A stretch of 64,000 bases of DNA from Falciphora oryzae (taxonomy: Eukaryota > Ascomycota > Sordariomycetes > Magnaporthales > Magnaporthaceae), in contig JNVV01000056.1 in assembly GCA_000733355.1 (NCBI GenBank), positions 89,460-153,459 on the forward strand, written 5' to 3'. Shown piece by piece: positions 1-13,100 of the stretch. The notes under the pieces are model-generated. The model made no database searches. It had not been told where the DNA came from and saw only the letters and a program-made list of their open reading frames with translations. The translations under genes and the position numbers were made by a program. Positions within the stretch are counted from its first letter, which is position 1. Each line of letters starts with the position of its first letter.

Positions 1-2199
1 CGCCACAGCCGAGAGCAACGTTGGAGGGGCAATGTGACTTTTTTTCCTGTGCCATTCAGGGCCGGCGTCCCGGCCTTGTTTTCCGGCGGCAACCAAAGCT
101 GGACCGCAAAACAACTCTCGCGTGGCTTACACGCTCGACCCGCACTTTTCTCGACACCCCGGATGGGAAAAAACGTACAGCGAAGCCACCACCAGTCTGG
201 AGCCGATTCTATCCACATCGAGCTGCCTCACCCCCTTCGCTAAGTGACCGCGCAGGCTTCGACACACGTTTCGATCATTCGTGGGCGCCCTAATTCAGTC
301 AGTCACCATTGAGCATGGAAGCGAGAAGGGCAAACAAAGTCCGGGGTAAAACCCCAGACTCAAATGTAGGTCCTTCCCTCGCACTCGGTGCCCAATCCCA
401 ATCGACCTGCAAACGCACACCACCCACACTCATGTCACAAACAGCAGAGCAGCAGGTGCACCGCATTGCATAAAAACTGGGCGCCTCACGGAATAACTGA
501 AAAGGAAAAGTAATGGTGCGAATTGTTCATGTCTTCCGGCTCGGAAAAACCACCACGTCTTGGTCCTTTTCTCAATGACTCGATAAACCGGCGACTTCAT
601 ATGTGCCCCTACACCGTATCTTCGTAAATGGTAAAAAAAAAGCCTGCCTGTACTTACCTGTTCAAGACACTAGGCACTTGCAATGCCACGATCGAGCAAA
701 ACTTTTCCTCCTTCTTTTTCCGTGTGGGGGGTTCTCGGGGTCTTTGGATCTCGACGAAAGACCAACGGACAAACTCGAAACACGCCCGCGGGATCCCATA
801 CCGCCCATCCCCGTCTCGAGGACACCGAAAGGGAGCTGGGATGATGAGCGCTCGCTTCTATGCAGACAAGCGAGACCATTACCAAGTGGCCAAGAAAGGG
901 GGCGCAGTGGCAATACTTCGGACTTGGGGGCGAGAGACAGCAGCCCAGTTAGCTCAATGAACCCGGAGAATGTTCTGTCTGCCGACCCTCCACGAGTCCC
1001 CGGCCGGAGACACGGAGGAAATAGAAGCTCTGGGCGATCGCGACAACGTAGTCCCTCACAGGGTAGGTAGGGCCTGTGTGGGCGACGACGAGTGTCCTCT
1101 GCCCTTTTGGGTTTCCGACTTCCCACACGCCCCTCCCTTAAGCATTTTGTGGTCGTAGCACTGACATCTTGCCACTGCTGCTCGTAGTCGCGGCAAGTGG
1201 GTGTCAAGTCACATAGCCTCTGTGGCGTATCAGCCGCCGAGATGGGTGACGTATCCGGGGAAGGCAATTCGTGGGGTGTTGCAGTTGATAGCCTTAGTGT
1301 ACTGCGGGAACGGTCGGCCCGGAAAAAGGGCCATGATGCAAGTCGGCAAAGTTCAGGCAACCCACGTGTTTTGTCTATGAGTGAAAAAGAAGCGGAACAG
1401 AAAGCTGGTATCATTGAATGGGTGTGTGGCATGACGCGTCTCTGTCATAAATCTTCAATCTGCTAAACATGGCCCATTCCGGGTATACTCACAAACCAAT
1501 GTGCCACCCAGGAAGGAAAAGCGAAAAAAGGACAAGGAAAAACTAACCAATTTCCGAACCCCAAGTCGAAGAGTGAGGTGACAAGAAAAGAAGCAGGGGA
1601 CGCAAAGCCCCTGACACCGGGCTTCCCACCGACAAGCCCCCGAAAACAGACGAGGAAGAAAAGGAATGGGAAAAGGCACCAAGGGGATTGTTTGAGGATA
1701 TCTCCGATGTAGCGCCCTCGCAGTAGCGCTGATATTTTTCCCGTCCACCACGTCGTCGCCCAGCCAGAAGGCCCTGTCTCCAAGGGGGTGGGGTTTTCCC
1801 CACACACCCCCAAGTACCGGCGGCTGTTGTCTTCTACCGCCCATCCCCACCCACCCTTCTGCCCGGGTGGGTGCTGTCGTCGTTGTTTGCAGACAAGGGC
1901 TTGTTGTATGCCAGCCCAGAATCGGCAGACCCCCTGACAAGGAAGGTGTCCTCCAAGGTGGAAAAAAAGAAGAAAAGAAGAAGCTGGAAACGAGGAAGGG
2001 GAAGAAGAAAGAAGAAGAAAAAATTGAGCAGAGAGATTGGAGGATCCGAAAAAAAATGAAATCATGTAATCCGTCATCATGAGGCAATACACCTTTTTCC
2101 TGGTGTTTTTGTTGTCAACCGTCCGTTTTTTCGTACCTTTTTTTTTTTTCCCGGCCCCTTTGAATGAAACATGAGAGTGGATCAACCAGTCCACCTCTT
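1..2199. other. Intergenic stretch, no gene found
   Basis: Open frames exist here on both strands (for example about 662-1432 and 1463-2194), but their translations are low complexity and rich in Arg, Ser, Pro or Phe. None shows a domain and none joins convincingly across splice sites. A purine-rich run lies at about 1960-2035 and a T12 tract at 2138-2149. The right end probably holds the 3' untranslated region of the minus-strand transcription factor that stops at 2200. I see no tRNA-like B box. Confidence 0.6.
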
Positions 2200-4581
2200 T
2201 TAGTGAACGTAGGGAAAGCCGCTCTCCAAGCCGGCCGAGGTTGGGTGATTTCCCATCATGCCGTAGTCCATGTGGATCATGCTCTCATGGACGGCACCGT
2301 AGGGCGAAAACTCGAACTCGTCCTGGTGGCCGCCCCAGTGCATGCCGTCCAGGTCCCACAGGCCCTGCTCCAGCATGCCCATCATGCTCATGCCCTCGGG
2401 CTCTAGCCCAATGGGAGACATGTGAAGCTCGGCGGCGTCGCCCCCAATGAGGAGGGTGTGTGTCTGCTCCGGGCTCACGCCCGTCGCGACGTGAATGGAT
2501 CCGGCGGGGCTCTCTGGGCGGCGGTGGCCAGCGAGTGCCGGTGACCGTGAGGCCTCGTACATGCGCCAGACAACCTCACGGCTCCGGCGGGCCGCCAGGG
2601 ACCAGTCCTCCATGGCCTCCAGCAGGTCGAGGATGGCCTCAATCTGCTTGTGCCATTCGGACAGGCGCGGGCTGTTCCACTGCCAGAAAATGGACACGAG
2701 CGGGATCATGGCCGCCTGGTAAAGGAACCAAACAGCGTTCCAGCCCGACATTTGGTTACGGGTCCACTCTCGTGCAATGTCCTCGATAGTCTGCTTGGCA
2801 AGCTCTCGGCACGTCTCAATGGCAGCAATGTCGTGCTCAGTAGCGTGCGTGGAGCCGCTCGAGGCCAGACTCAGCAGGACTGGCCTGTGCAGAAGCATGC
2901 GGAGGTTCTGGTACCGCCACTTCATGATGCAGCGGGCAATGTAAAGCGGCTCCGCGCAGGGGTCTGTTGTGCGCAACAGCCAGGGCATGCCAGTGTACCA
3001 GTTGACAAGGGTGGCATCCAGGTGGCAACGGTCGTCGACGCGAAGAAGAGGAGAGATGGCCAGCATATCCTGGATCTGCGTCGCGATCTTGCAGAACTTG
3101 ATGTTCTCAATCATGGGAAGGATCCCTGCGTGGTGCGAGGAGTCGCGCCCAGCGTTGATGCCAAACTCGGGCATCCTGATATTGATAGCGGGGCCCCAGC
3201 GGCCGAAAGATGGCCGACCCATGGTAGTGGTGGCCCAGGTATCAAGGCAGAAGAGGGCCCACCAGGTGCGCCTGCGCGTCTCGACGGTTACAACGTCGCC
3301 GGCGCTCTGTGTCAGGCTTTCACGGTGGAGACCCAAAGCGCTCGCCATCCTGATGGCGGCTCCAAGCATGGCGTTGGCCATGTTGGGACGGTTGATGTAG
3401 TGGAGGTAGTAGCCGCCAAGGAGAGCAAGGGCCTGGACCGTCTCAATGTGGCTGCTGCCAAAAGCGTCCATGGGGAGGTGTTCCATGGCGCGGTTGTAGT
3501 AGTTGACATGGCTGTAGTCGTCTGACTTCATGGCGGCAATGCTTCCCATGGCAAAGACCATGTTGAGCAGGGCCAGCCAGGGCGCGTCGAACCTCTGCCC
3601 CTCGAGATAGTCGGCACGGAAAGTGGTCTCGTCCAACATGGGGATAAAGACGTGGATGCGCTTGAAGAAGGCATCAATCAGGGTCTGGCCCTTCCACGAC
3701 CATGGGATCCTCTGAGGGTCCTTCTGGGTGCCTGTCTTTTGCTTTACCGACGGGTAGTTGTGCGGCATCTCGGAGCTGTTGAGCGGTGCCGAGAGTGTGT
3801 TTCGGAGTGCGGGCTGGACCTTGAGCATCACCATCAAGGCTGCCTTGATGGACGAGGCGCCAAGGTACGATGCCTGGCGATCCACGGAGAGAGACAGGGC
3901 GTTTACGTCGTCAGCCTCAACGGGGATGGGGTCTCTTCCCCTGCGCTCTTCGTCCCATTCGATGTCCCTGGCAGGCATCTGCTCCAGGCCGGAAAGGCTC
4001 TGGTCCGACTTGAGGCAGAGCGGCGACTGGAGGTCGTCGTTGAGTGGCGAAGTGTTGAGAGGTGGTGATGGCAGCGCACCAACCGAGGTGTCAAGAACGG
4101 GGCGGTCGAGAAGGCTGAGAAGCTCCATGCGAGAGAGAGGGAGGAGCGCCTGCACCTCGTGGCCTGGGTATAGCCTCTTGAGGATGGAGCGGCACTCTTC
4201 GAGGGACTGAGAAAGGGCTTCTAGGGTCTTGCGGGAGGGGATAACACGCTGGCGGTGCTTGTCGTAGAAGCACCTCTTTGGTGCCCTGCTTGACAAGCAC
4301 TGGCCACATGGCTGCTGGCCATCACACCGACTGCGTACGGGTGAAAGGCTCGGGTCAGCAAGAAATCCGGCCAGAGGGGAGATCACCGGCTGGGCGGACG
4401 ATACTCACATCTTGCGTCTCTTGCACTCGGCGCAAGCGTGAGGGGTCGTGATCCGCTTGGCAGTGTTGCTTCCGCCGGTCTTGGGGCTTCCCTGAGAGTC
4501 CGTCGATGGCTTACGTGGGGTCACCCCTTGGAAGGTGTGGAACATGCCCCCTTGAGTGGGGACAGGGATTGCGGGCGCCAT
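2200..4581 (-). CDS. Zn2Cys6 fungal transcription factor (CLR-1/COL-26-like)
   Basis: Two exons, 4409-4581 and 2200-4330, joined across a 78-bp intron (GTGAGT..ACGCAG) that falls inside the zinc cluster; 767 residues. The N-terminal binuclear cluster has Cys50, 53, 60, 66, 69 and 78 with spacing x2-x6-x5-x2-x8, typical of Gal4-type DNA binding. A basic linker (about 80-95) and a leucine-rich dimerisation-like segment follow. The middle region, about 235-560, resembles the fungal-specific transcription factor domain (motif GGYYLHYINRPNMANAM and a WWALFCLDTW block). The C terminus is acidic and Met/Gly rich. The start is the ATG at 4581, because the upstream in-frame codon at 4605 is TTG. The cluster sequence and the following RVIPSRKTLEALSQSLEE block remind me of filamentous-fungal regulators of plant-polysaccharide or glucose response (CLR-1, COL-26/BglR), but I cannot tell which, so no symbol is given. 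Confidence 0.92.
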
Positions 4582-4851
4582 GATGTGTAGGGATGGGAGT
4601 ATCAAGAGAGGTTGTAGAGAACAGGCTGTTAGCGGGACATGTAGCCCGCTACCCTGGAGTAAAGGTGGAGGATGAGCTAAGGGCTTGTAAGGCTGGAAAG
4701 AAGCAGCGGCAGGAGTGAGGGCGTAGGACTCTTATGTGGTTCCCAGTCTGAACAGTGACTGTCAAGGAGGATATCCTGAGAATGAAGTCTGGGGATCGCA
4801 TGTGGGGAGAAGGGTTTGGCCGAGACCGAGACCGCGGGGAGCAGATGAAGA

Positions 4852-4860
4852 TTTATATAT
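4852..4860 (-). promoter_or_regulatory. TATA-like box upstream of the Zn2Cys6 gene
   Basis: Read on the minus strand, these bases are TATATAAAT. They lie about 270 bp upstream of the ATG at 4581, in an otherwise GC-rich stretch. The position suits a core promoter with a 5' leader of roughly 200-240 bases. No transcript data are available. Confidence 0.45.
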
Positions 4861-7800
4861 CTACATTGCGTGCATTTGGAGTTTAGACAAAGCGAGTGTG
4901 GGGAGCATGTGTGCACCGGACTAGTGTGCCAGGGGGTGTGGTGGATGGGTTGCTTCCTGTGTGGGGACGGACGGATATGAGGGAGGTATAGGACCCAAGG
5001 TATGGGGCGAATTCGGAGCAGTGATAGAAGCCCCGATATAGTAGGGACCGGCGGGTAGGGCGTAGACGGAGGAGCCAGGGTAGGCAAGGCCGTCGAGGAC
5101 GAGGACATATGGAACTGGGGTGTGACGATGTGCTGAGAGGCGCGTGGCTGTTCATGCCGCGTCCGTCCGACGCTCCGAGCGACTGGCCGCCCACCTTGGA
5201 CATGGAGACTGCGAGACACTCGGCGGGCTGAGCGGGCTGGGGAGCCTTGGACAGAGGAGGGAGTCTGGCAGTCGGCCTCCCAGCCCGCCAACCTAGAAGA
5301 CAGGGAGAGAGGAACGGTAACTACAACGAACGGTTTAGTCTGACTGGAGCAGGAAGGGGACTTGGGAAGTTCCACGCCAGGTGGAGGCACCTGCCTGTGA
5401 GCAGGGAATGCCTCGCTCGGTAGGCCAGCGAGGTGTCCCAGTGCGCACGGCCACGGGAGTCTTTGCGGCAGGCAGGCGCCACCGGCAAGGCACGGCACAG
5501 AGAAAGGCCACACGCCCCTAGGGCATGGCACTTGGGGTTTGGAGGTACCTTGGCCGGCTCCCTGCCAGGAACGGTTTGGGGTATATTCGAAAATGTCAAA
5601 TCTCGCCGAGTGACCCTGGGCAATAGAGCCTGCCACGTACGAACCATACCTGAAGCCGTAAATTAATAGGACGAGGACGAAGCAAAAGCCGCGGATGAAA
5701 GCTCAAGACAGGCCATCAACGGCCTGTCAGTCATGAGCAGAAATCAAATTAGAAAACGGTGTGAAAACGACCAGTACAGGCGCAGGCGAGCAACTAGCTC
5801 CCAGCAGCGAGATCGAACAAGAGATCCGCCATGGTCCTCTGACAGCCGAGGTACTTAGCAGGCAGGGTGTGGTGCGTGTGGTGCCTGGGGTTTTCGAGGT
5901 GCCTAAATGCACCTACCCTCCCTGGTCTTTGCCAGCGTGGCTGCCATGCCCTCCCCGGGCGGTGCGACCTCGCGCCGAAGATCTTGGGATTTTGTGACTT
6001 TTTTCTTTGGTAGCCGTGGAGCGGTAGTGGTGGGAGTGGTGCGAAGTAGTGTCGCACAACCCACTTTCCCCAGGCGGAAAGAATAAGGCCGGTGAGGAAA
6101 TACCATCGAGTGGCCTGGCCCTAATTTTTTTCCCCTTCCCGGGTCCTTCTGCGGCTTCGTTTCAGCGCGGGGAGGGCGAGGGATGTGTGCAGCAAGGTAC
6201 CAGCAGCTGCGGCCACAGGGGTGGGGAGCGCCACTGGGGACACCAGACAGGCCTCGAGGGCCAAGGTACCTCGACGAGAGCCGGCACGTACCCCAGGGTC
6301 ACCCTCCTGGGGGCACAAAGTACCGCAGGCACAAAGGCAGGCGTCCACCAGAAAAGAGGCATGGGTGTTCTTAGCCGAGGGAGGGAGGGGCGTGTCTGGT
6401 GACCCGCCCCAGGTCGAGGCAAGCAGGCCCGTCATCATCGTCTTCCGTCGTTGGGGCAGTGGGCGGGTATGCTGAGTAGGTTCATAGCAGGGGAGAGACC
6501 AAGTCAGCTCAGGGGTGGCTTTAGCAGACGGGCAGAGGGCAGGGGCACCAGGGGCAGGGGAAGGGGAATGGGAGGGGGCGTGGGACGGATGCAAAGCCGA
6601 CCACCAGCACATGTTTTGGTCCAGTGATCCATCTTCGGCAGACGACTGCCAGCAGAGATCGAGCAGGGCCAGGTGGGGTGAGAGGCATGGAGATGGAAAG
6701 GCGGGGGAGCAGAGCCAGGGTCAGGGACCAAAAATCAGGCACGTTTGCACGCGTTCGCGAGGGTGGAGTGGGAGGTTGAGAAGAAAAAAAAAGAAAAAAA
6801 CGTGCGTGCAAGCGTGCGACCCATAAAAACGACAGACGACATAGTCTGGAGTGGGTCGCTTGAAAGAGCCGTGGCCAATCACTGCCGCGATTTCTCTCGA
6901 CGGCCCCATAAGTTTGGTCGCGAGCAGCGGCTAGCAGGGGGGTTCCCCGCTCTGCTCCAAACGGACAACCCAGACTCAACCCAACCCAACATGGCAGACT
7001 TCAATCTTTTTTTTTCTGCATCTCACGACTGCAGTCAACAACGTTCGTCATGCCACTTTCGTCTGTCCCCACGACCCCGTCTCGAACACTCTCACACGCA
7101 GGCAGACAGACCATACCTGCCGGGCTGCAGATGTCAAACTGCGCAAGGAGCCATCCCCACAATCTCAGGCTCGCGCGTCTGACCGCTCTGGGCCATGAGG
7201 TTCCCTTCGCTTGACCCCCTACAGTAGTCGTTGTCGATCATTCCCCACAAACCCCAGAGCTCTTTTTTCCATGCCTGTGTGCGTTGCGTGGATGTGCTTG
7301 CCGGCTGCTAGTGACGGCCACGGCCCACACAGCAACATGATGCCCTCGAGGGCCGAATATGCGGTGCTTCTGGTCACCGCATCAGGGTCCCCGCCTCCTC
7401 CTTGGGCGCGTCTGCGGCTCTACGCACACCTAATACTCTAGCCGGTGGAGGGAATGCCACCAACCCTGCCACGGCGGGGTCTGGGTTGCTGTCACTGAGC
7501 TTCTTCTCGTTTGACAGCGCCATGTAACCCTCTCAACCAAGAAACGCCAGAGTGAGGTTCCGGGACCTAGGCTTAACCAACGTTACGTCCGCTAGGGTCC
7601 GGGGTTTTCGGCCGGCCCAGATACTCTCGCACACGTACGAGAAAACTCTTCTGCTTTTCCCCAGCTCTTGACCTTTGGGCGGCCAACTCTGGTGGCGAGC
7701 GACGAGGAGCGGAAACATTGATTAAACGCCTTCTAAAATTGACCTGTGCTGATATGAAGCCTGCAGTGTGCCGGCCCACCGCGACGCCAAAAGCGGACTG

Positions 7801-9531
7801 AGACGGCCCAGGAGCCGCCACCCTCATATTTGCAATACCCCAGCCTGGCCTCGGGTCGAGTCGAGCAGCCCTCCATCCTTCTCTTGCCCGTCCCTGCACA
7901 TCTCCCCACAAAGGCCAAGCTGCGCGTTCTTGTACCCATCCACGCCTGGCAAGCGCCAACCATGGCACTCGGGGCGTGGCCGCCATCTCGGCCTGTCCAA
8001 AGTGGACTCTGCGTTTCCTTCTGCCCGCCGCCTTTGCTCCTTTTCTTCTGGTTCAAGGACGGAATGGGACCAAAACTTGCGAGAGTTGGGATGCTCAACT
8101 ATCCAGGCGGATCAATACTCCGACGGGGCCCAGACTTGCTCGTTGTTTCCCGCTGTTGCTTTCTCCAACATTGCCTCGAGGATATGAGCTCTACCAAAGT
8201 TGGGCAACCTAGAAGTCGAGGGTGAAGCGTGTGGTATGAGACAGACAGACACTCGGCGCGTACCCACCAAGCAGACGGCGCGCGAAGACCTGACTCTGGC
8301 TTGGCAGCCTTCCCTCCCCGCCCTGATAGGCCGAATCTCTGGGGCCCCAAGCAGCCACAGCAGGTGGTTCTTCAATCTAAACTGGAGCCGGCCTGGCCTT
8401 GCCAGGTCAGGTACTGCCCGCCGGCGGTTGGTCCGCTGGCTGCCCCTCCAGCCTTCAGTCCCTCCCGTCTATCCATGCCCCTCCTTTCTCCGCTCCGTTC
8501 CTGTCTCGTCCAGAGAGCGGGCTGGCGCACATGCATGCCGACTTGGCTTGAAAATCCCTGATTCCTCAGCCCTCGGCCCTTTTTTTTTTCTCCAACTTAA
8601 AATCTCCAATTCTTGGATAGCTAGCGTCTCCAGCCTCGCGAGGCAGTTTGACAGTGGCATCCTTGGCGGGTTCATGGACTTGTTTCGTGTCTACACAGCC
8701 TTTTGCCTCTGCCAAGCCTTCGGCTGTGTATTCTTAGCCTCACAAATGCACAGCAAGGACGCGAGGCCGGTAGAGGGCCCAGTTTTTCAATTATTTCGCT
8801 GGCCAGCTGCAGTGTGACGGCCAGCACGTCGTCCCATCTATTATCCCTTGCTATTAGACTATCTGGCACTCAAGCGTTTATTGCACGGCGTCTGCTGCCG
8901 AATCGCTTACCCCACATCCCCGTCGTCGGATTGCAAATGGGGGTGGTGGCGAGGGCTATAAACGGCAAGTGGCCAAGCAGCCGGCTCTCTGCGGCCCTTT
9001 TGCTACGCAGCAGAGGGCAATGCAAGGCAGAGAAAAAAACAGTGACCGGCTTCTAGTCCCATGCACGCACGAGTCTTGATTCTGGGGTAAAAGCGCTCCG
9101 CTCTAGTGCGGTTCTGCATGAACGCCTGGGGAACGTCTGTCACGACATCCGATGCCATCTATCCTGTCATCTCTGATCCACCTTCAAAAGAACCATGCTC
9201 GATGGTCTCCCGCCAAACCAACCCAGCCCCCCAAAACGGAATGTCCCACACGTGCCATCGTCGTCGGCCCTCACATCCTGCCCTCATTACCGGCCAAATA
9301 GGGGTCTCCACTTCCCCGCATGGCAACCGTTTGAGCATGCTGTGCTGCTCGTTGACGAAAGGCGATCAGAGCCTGCAGGTGATCCGGCTATACGGCCAAG
9401 CGAGCCAGGATCGCGCGCGCCCTTTACCCTTGCCCCCAGCCGGCTGGGATGGCTTTCCCGAACCTCGAGCTCAGCTGGGTGGAATACCCGGTGCCGCTCG
9501 CACTGCTGGCCTCGCTTCTTCATTTGTCTTG

Positions 9532-9555
9532 TTTTTTTTTTTTTTTTTTTTTTTT
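9532..9555. repeat. Poly(T) tract, 24 bases
   Basis: An uninterrupted run of T in intergenic sequence, followed closely by a (CCA/CCAC)-rich stretch at about 9601-9626. It is one of several tracts of 18-26 bases in this window. Confidence 0.9.
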
Positions 9556-10102
9556 GTTCTTGGACATTCTTCTCTTGCCCGTCTTAGTTGGCCCGACTGC
9601 CCACCCACCACCACCACCACCCCCTCCCGGATGAAGCCCGTCGCACGGTCAGTCATCGAGCACTCATCCAGAATACCCTAGACCACCAACGCCGTCGAAA
9701 AAGGTGCTTATTTTGGAATCAACATCGATGATCTCTACCATGGATGCGTCGGACCCTTGACGCCTCTAAATGGACGATCCGCCATCCCATAATATCCGCA
9801 CAGAATCGCTTCCACTGTTTTTGTCCAGCACAGTATGAATGAGTCAAAAGTTGTTTGAGCAGATCTGGATTGTCTCAAAGCCCAAATTTTATGTAGGAAT
9901 AGATGCCTCGGTGCATACACTTACAAAGCAGGCGTGTCACCACGCTAGTCGCCGGATGCAAGTCATGGTGTATAGAAGCCGAGCCCTAATCAGGGGTTGC
10001 GGTTTCTCGAAATAGCCCCCCTAGTGTGAGACAAGTGAAAAAGCCGCCGAGGGGGTGCTTGGATATCTATTTTACCCGTCCTCTATCCCCTGACTTGGCG
10101 CC

Positions 10103-10124
10103 AAAAAAAAAAAAAAAAAAAAAA
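10103..10124. repeat. Poly(A) tract, 22 bases
   Basis: An uninterrupted run of A in intergenic sequence, flanked on both sides by GC-rich DNA. No coding sequence ends nearby, so it is not obviously the tail of a processed gene copy. Confidence 0.9.
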
Positions 10125-13100
10125 CCAGCCCCACGGCCGGCTCAGGGCGCCGAAAGAAATGTGGGTATTGACCCCCTCGGCCAGCTGCCCACGGGTAGCA
10201 CAGCGGCCGAGGACGGGAATAGTGGACTCTGCTGAAGACTGTCGGGAGTAGGTCCGGGACGTGAGCTGCTTCGTCGTGTTGCCGAAATAACAAGGAGCAC
10301 CTGACGGGGGAGCTACAAGGAGAAAAAAAAGCCGGCGTCCAAGGACTGATCTTCGATGCGGGACGTCAGCAGGGCCCATGGGTGGGAAACCACCTACCCT
10401 AGACGGGCAAGCAAGCGATGGGTGTCTGGGGCTTGTTGATATGTTTTTTATTTTTTTCTATTTTTCTTTTGCCTACTTCGTTCCTATTTTCCCAGCAACA
10501 AATCACGCACCTAATATTTTCTGGCGCTGGGCTTGGTTGGGGCATCCGTCGCCTTATCATCACGGCCCAGAACACGTGTATCAACGTCCATTCCCCAGAC
10601 CAGTGCATTGAGCTGTGCCACCTCGCCTGCATCGCCCATCAGGTCACATGGGGACGGGGACGTTTGCTGCCCCCATGGCTGGCTGACTGGCACGGGAGGA
10701 AAAAAGAAAAGAAAACGAGCGCTTGGCGGCCAGGAAAAGGTCTCAGAGACGTCTAGATTAAAAACCCTGCCGCTCTCTCGCAGTGCCCTTTTTCGATTCG
10801 GTTAGGCTCTCCACGTTATTAATTTGTCCGCCACACGCCAGGCTTTGTCCTTCTCTGTTTAGCCCCCATTCTTGACTTTGGTTGCACGTTGCACGCTATT
10901 GGCTGGCTTCTCCATCCCGAGCGTGTGCTTCGGTCCGGCTGCCCTCCCGCTTACACGCGCGCGCGCACACACGCCGCTCGCATATGAAATGGGGGAAATA
11001 GAAGCAGCAGCAGCAGGCGGGCAGGCGGACAGGCGGAGGTGGACAGGCCTTGCAAATTTCCCGCATGTCTAGCTGCCTTCGAAACATCTCGAGTGCCAGG
11101 GCACAGCCCGAGGGCCTGGTCGGACTCTTTTTCTCCGCTCCGGACAGCTTCGGTGGTGCGTGCAAATAGGTCGTCGAGTGCTAGCTGCGGTGTTCTCGCG
11201 AGACACACCAGATGACTAGGCCATCTGACGCCCTTCGGCCTACCCGCCCCGGGCCGGCATTGTGGCCCATCACTAACTCTGTTGCACGACAGGAAGCGGG
11301 AATGTCGGCTCAAAGCCTCCTCCCATCGTCTTACACATAGGATTAAGCCAACAGGAAGGCAATATTGCGGCAAGACGCAAAAAAGTAATATTTGACAACG
11401 CATGCTCTGGGCATGAACGGACATCCCTCGCTCAGGAGGCCGCCTACAGTACACGATAATAGTAATACCAATAACAATAAGCCCTCTCCTTCTCCTTTCA
11501 TCTCCCTTGATGCGTCCGTCGAGCCCACCCCGTCGGCAGCTGACGCATCATCACCACCACCAGCGGCAATACCAGCTACAACCCACGAATTACAACCAAG
11601 CCATATCCAACCACGAGTGTGGGCCTGTGAGAGAGAAGACGCGCACACACACACGCATTCTGTTCCGCCCCTATCCACTCTTGCCCACCCTCATTCTCCA
11701 TTATATGGCCCGCTAGCCGTGTGGTTGTCCCTCAATCTCGGATCCCTCCAATGATGGGCGTGCTGGACCTGGCTGGCTTCCCGTTATACCTGATTGCCCT
11801 CCCTCCGGCCGACCGGCAGCTTGCCGCTTGCCGCCGTGGTGATATAGTCCTATCCAGCGCCTATGTGCCTATCCATAGCGTTGACGACGCCTCACCGGCC
11901 GTGTTTCTCCCATCACACTTGCCGGCTCCGGCCCGGTTCTTTGTAGCCCATGTGCCCGCTCATGTAAAAAGCAAATAGTTGCCGAACCAGGAAAGACGGG
12001 TACGTACATAGGCAGTCAAAAAGGCTGACGTCCGCCGCTGCCTGCCCCGTGCCCGACATGGCAAACAGGGCCACCTGGGACGGGTGCGGCCGGCCAACCG
12101 GATTAACTCTTGAGAAAGAAAAAGTCCAGTCCTCCGTCCTCCACTCCCCCCTTTGTCTCGGCTTGCCGTCGGGGGAGCTCCAGCCACACCTGGGCGGCCA
12201 GGCAAAGCACCCACCCGCCTCCAGACACACACCAACGCATAACACACACGCGCATCCCTTTGGGCAACGCCTCCTTGGGGATGGGGCCCGCCGCACCCAT
12301 TTCGGATGTGTGCATGTGCCTGGAGCTAGGCCGGGCCCTCCGGCAAGCCCGAATAGTTTTCCTTTCCCCTCCTTGCCCTGCCCCCTGGACCCACCGCTAT
12401 ACCTATACGTCAGGAGAGAATCGTGGGATTTTTTTTTTTTTTTTGAGATGACCCAAGGGCAGCTGCAGGATGATCCATATTGCCCTGTTTCACAGGAAAT
12501 GAAGGCCACGGGAAAGAGACAATGACTCCGTCGTGATCCATCTTCTGCCCTCACCCGTCCGCCCGAGATAGTTTAAACCATTTCTCGGAGGGGCCGGCCG
12601 AGAAGGAAGCCATAGCACAGCACAGCAAACGAAGCCGGGAAGGGCCGTCCGCCACACGCAGGCAAACAACAGTAGAGCAGCATCGTCATCGACAGCAGCT
12701 CGGATCGGCGTCAGCCATCTCAGATCATGCAGTGAAAGCCCGCCTCACCGAGCCAGCTAGGGTTTCGGATCGACCTGCCCTCCCGGAAAAAAAGAGCTGC
12801 ACAGGTTCGACCGCCCGCCGCCCCTGTCCTGCTTTTTTTTTTCTCACGCCATGCATGGGCGGATCCACGCATTAAGCTCCGTCGTGCCTGGCTGGCCCGC
12901 TTTGCTCGTTCCCCCATCCCCCTCTGTCGTGCCGTGTTGCGTCGAGCGGCACGAGCAAAAAAAAAAAAAAAAAAAAGAGCTGAGCTGAACCGCACACTTG
13001 CCGGCGGCGAGACAGAGCCTGCCGTATTTTTCGTCCCGACGCGCGCACATACATGTGGGTGCCTTGCTTGCGCGCGGCAGGCAAAACTTGTTCGGATAGC

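Noticed and set aside
662..1432. 256-codon frame on the minus strand in the left flank
   Set aside because: The translation is low complexity with scattered Arg, Ser and Pro; no domain and no supporting splice signals.
2650..3525. 291-codon plus-strand frame opposite the Zn2Cys6 gene
   Set aside because: Antisense frame inside a well supported gene; its content (Val, Ala, Gly, Arg) is that expected from GC-rich codons read backwards.
8200..8817. 205-codon plus-strand frame in the long intergenic stretch
   Set aside because: No start context or domain; composition matches random translation of GC-rich DNA.
11913..12554. 213-codon minus-strand frame in the long intergenic stretch
   Set aside because: Includes a poly-Lys run caused by a T tract and no conserved block.
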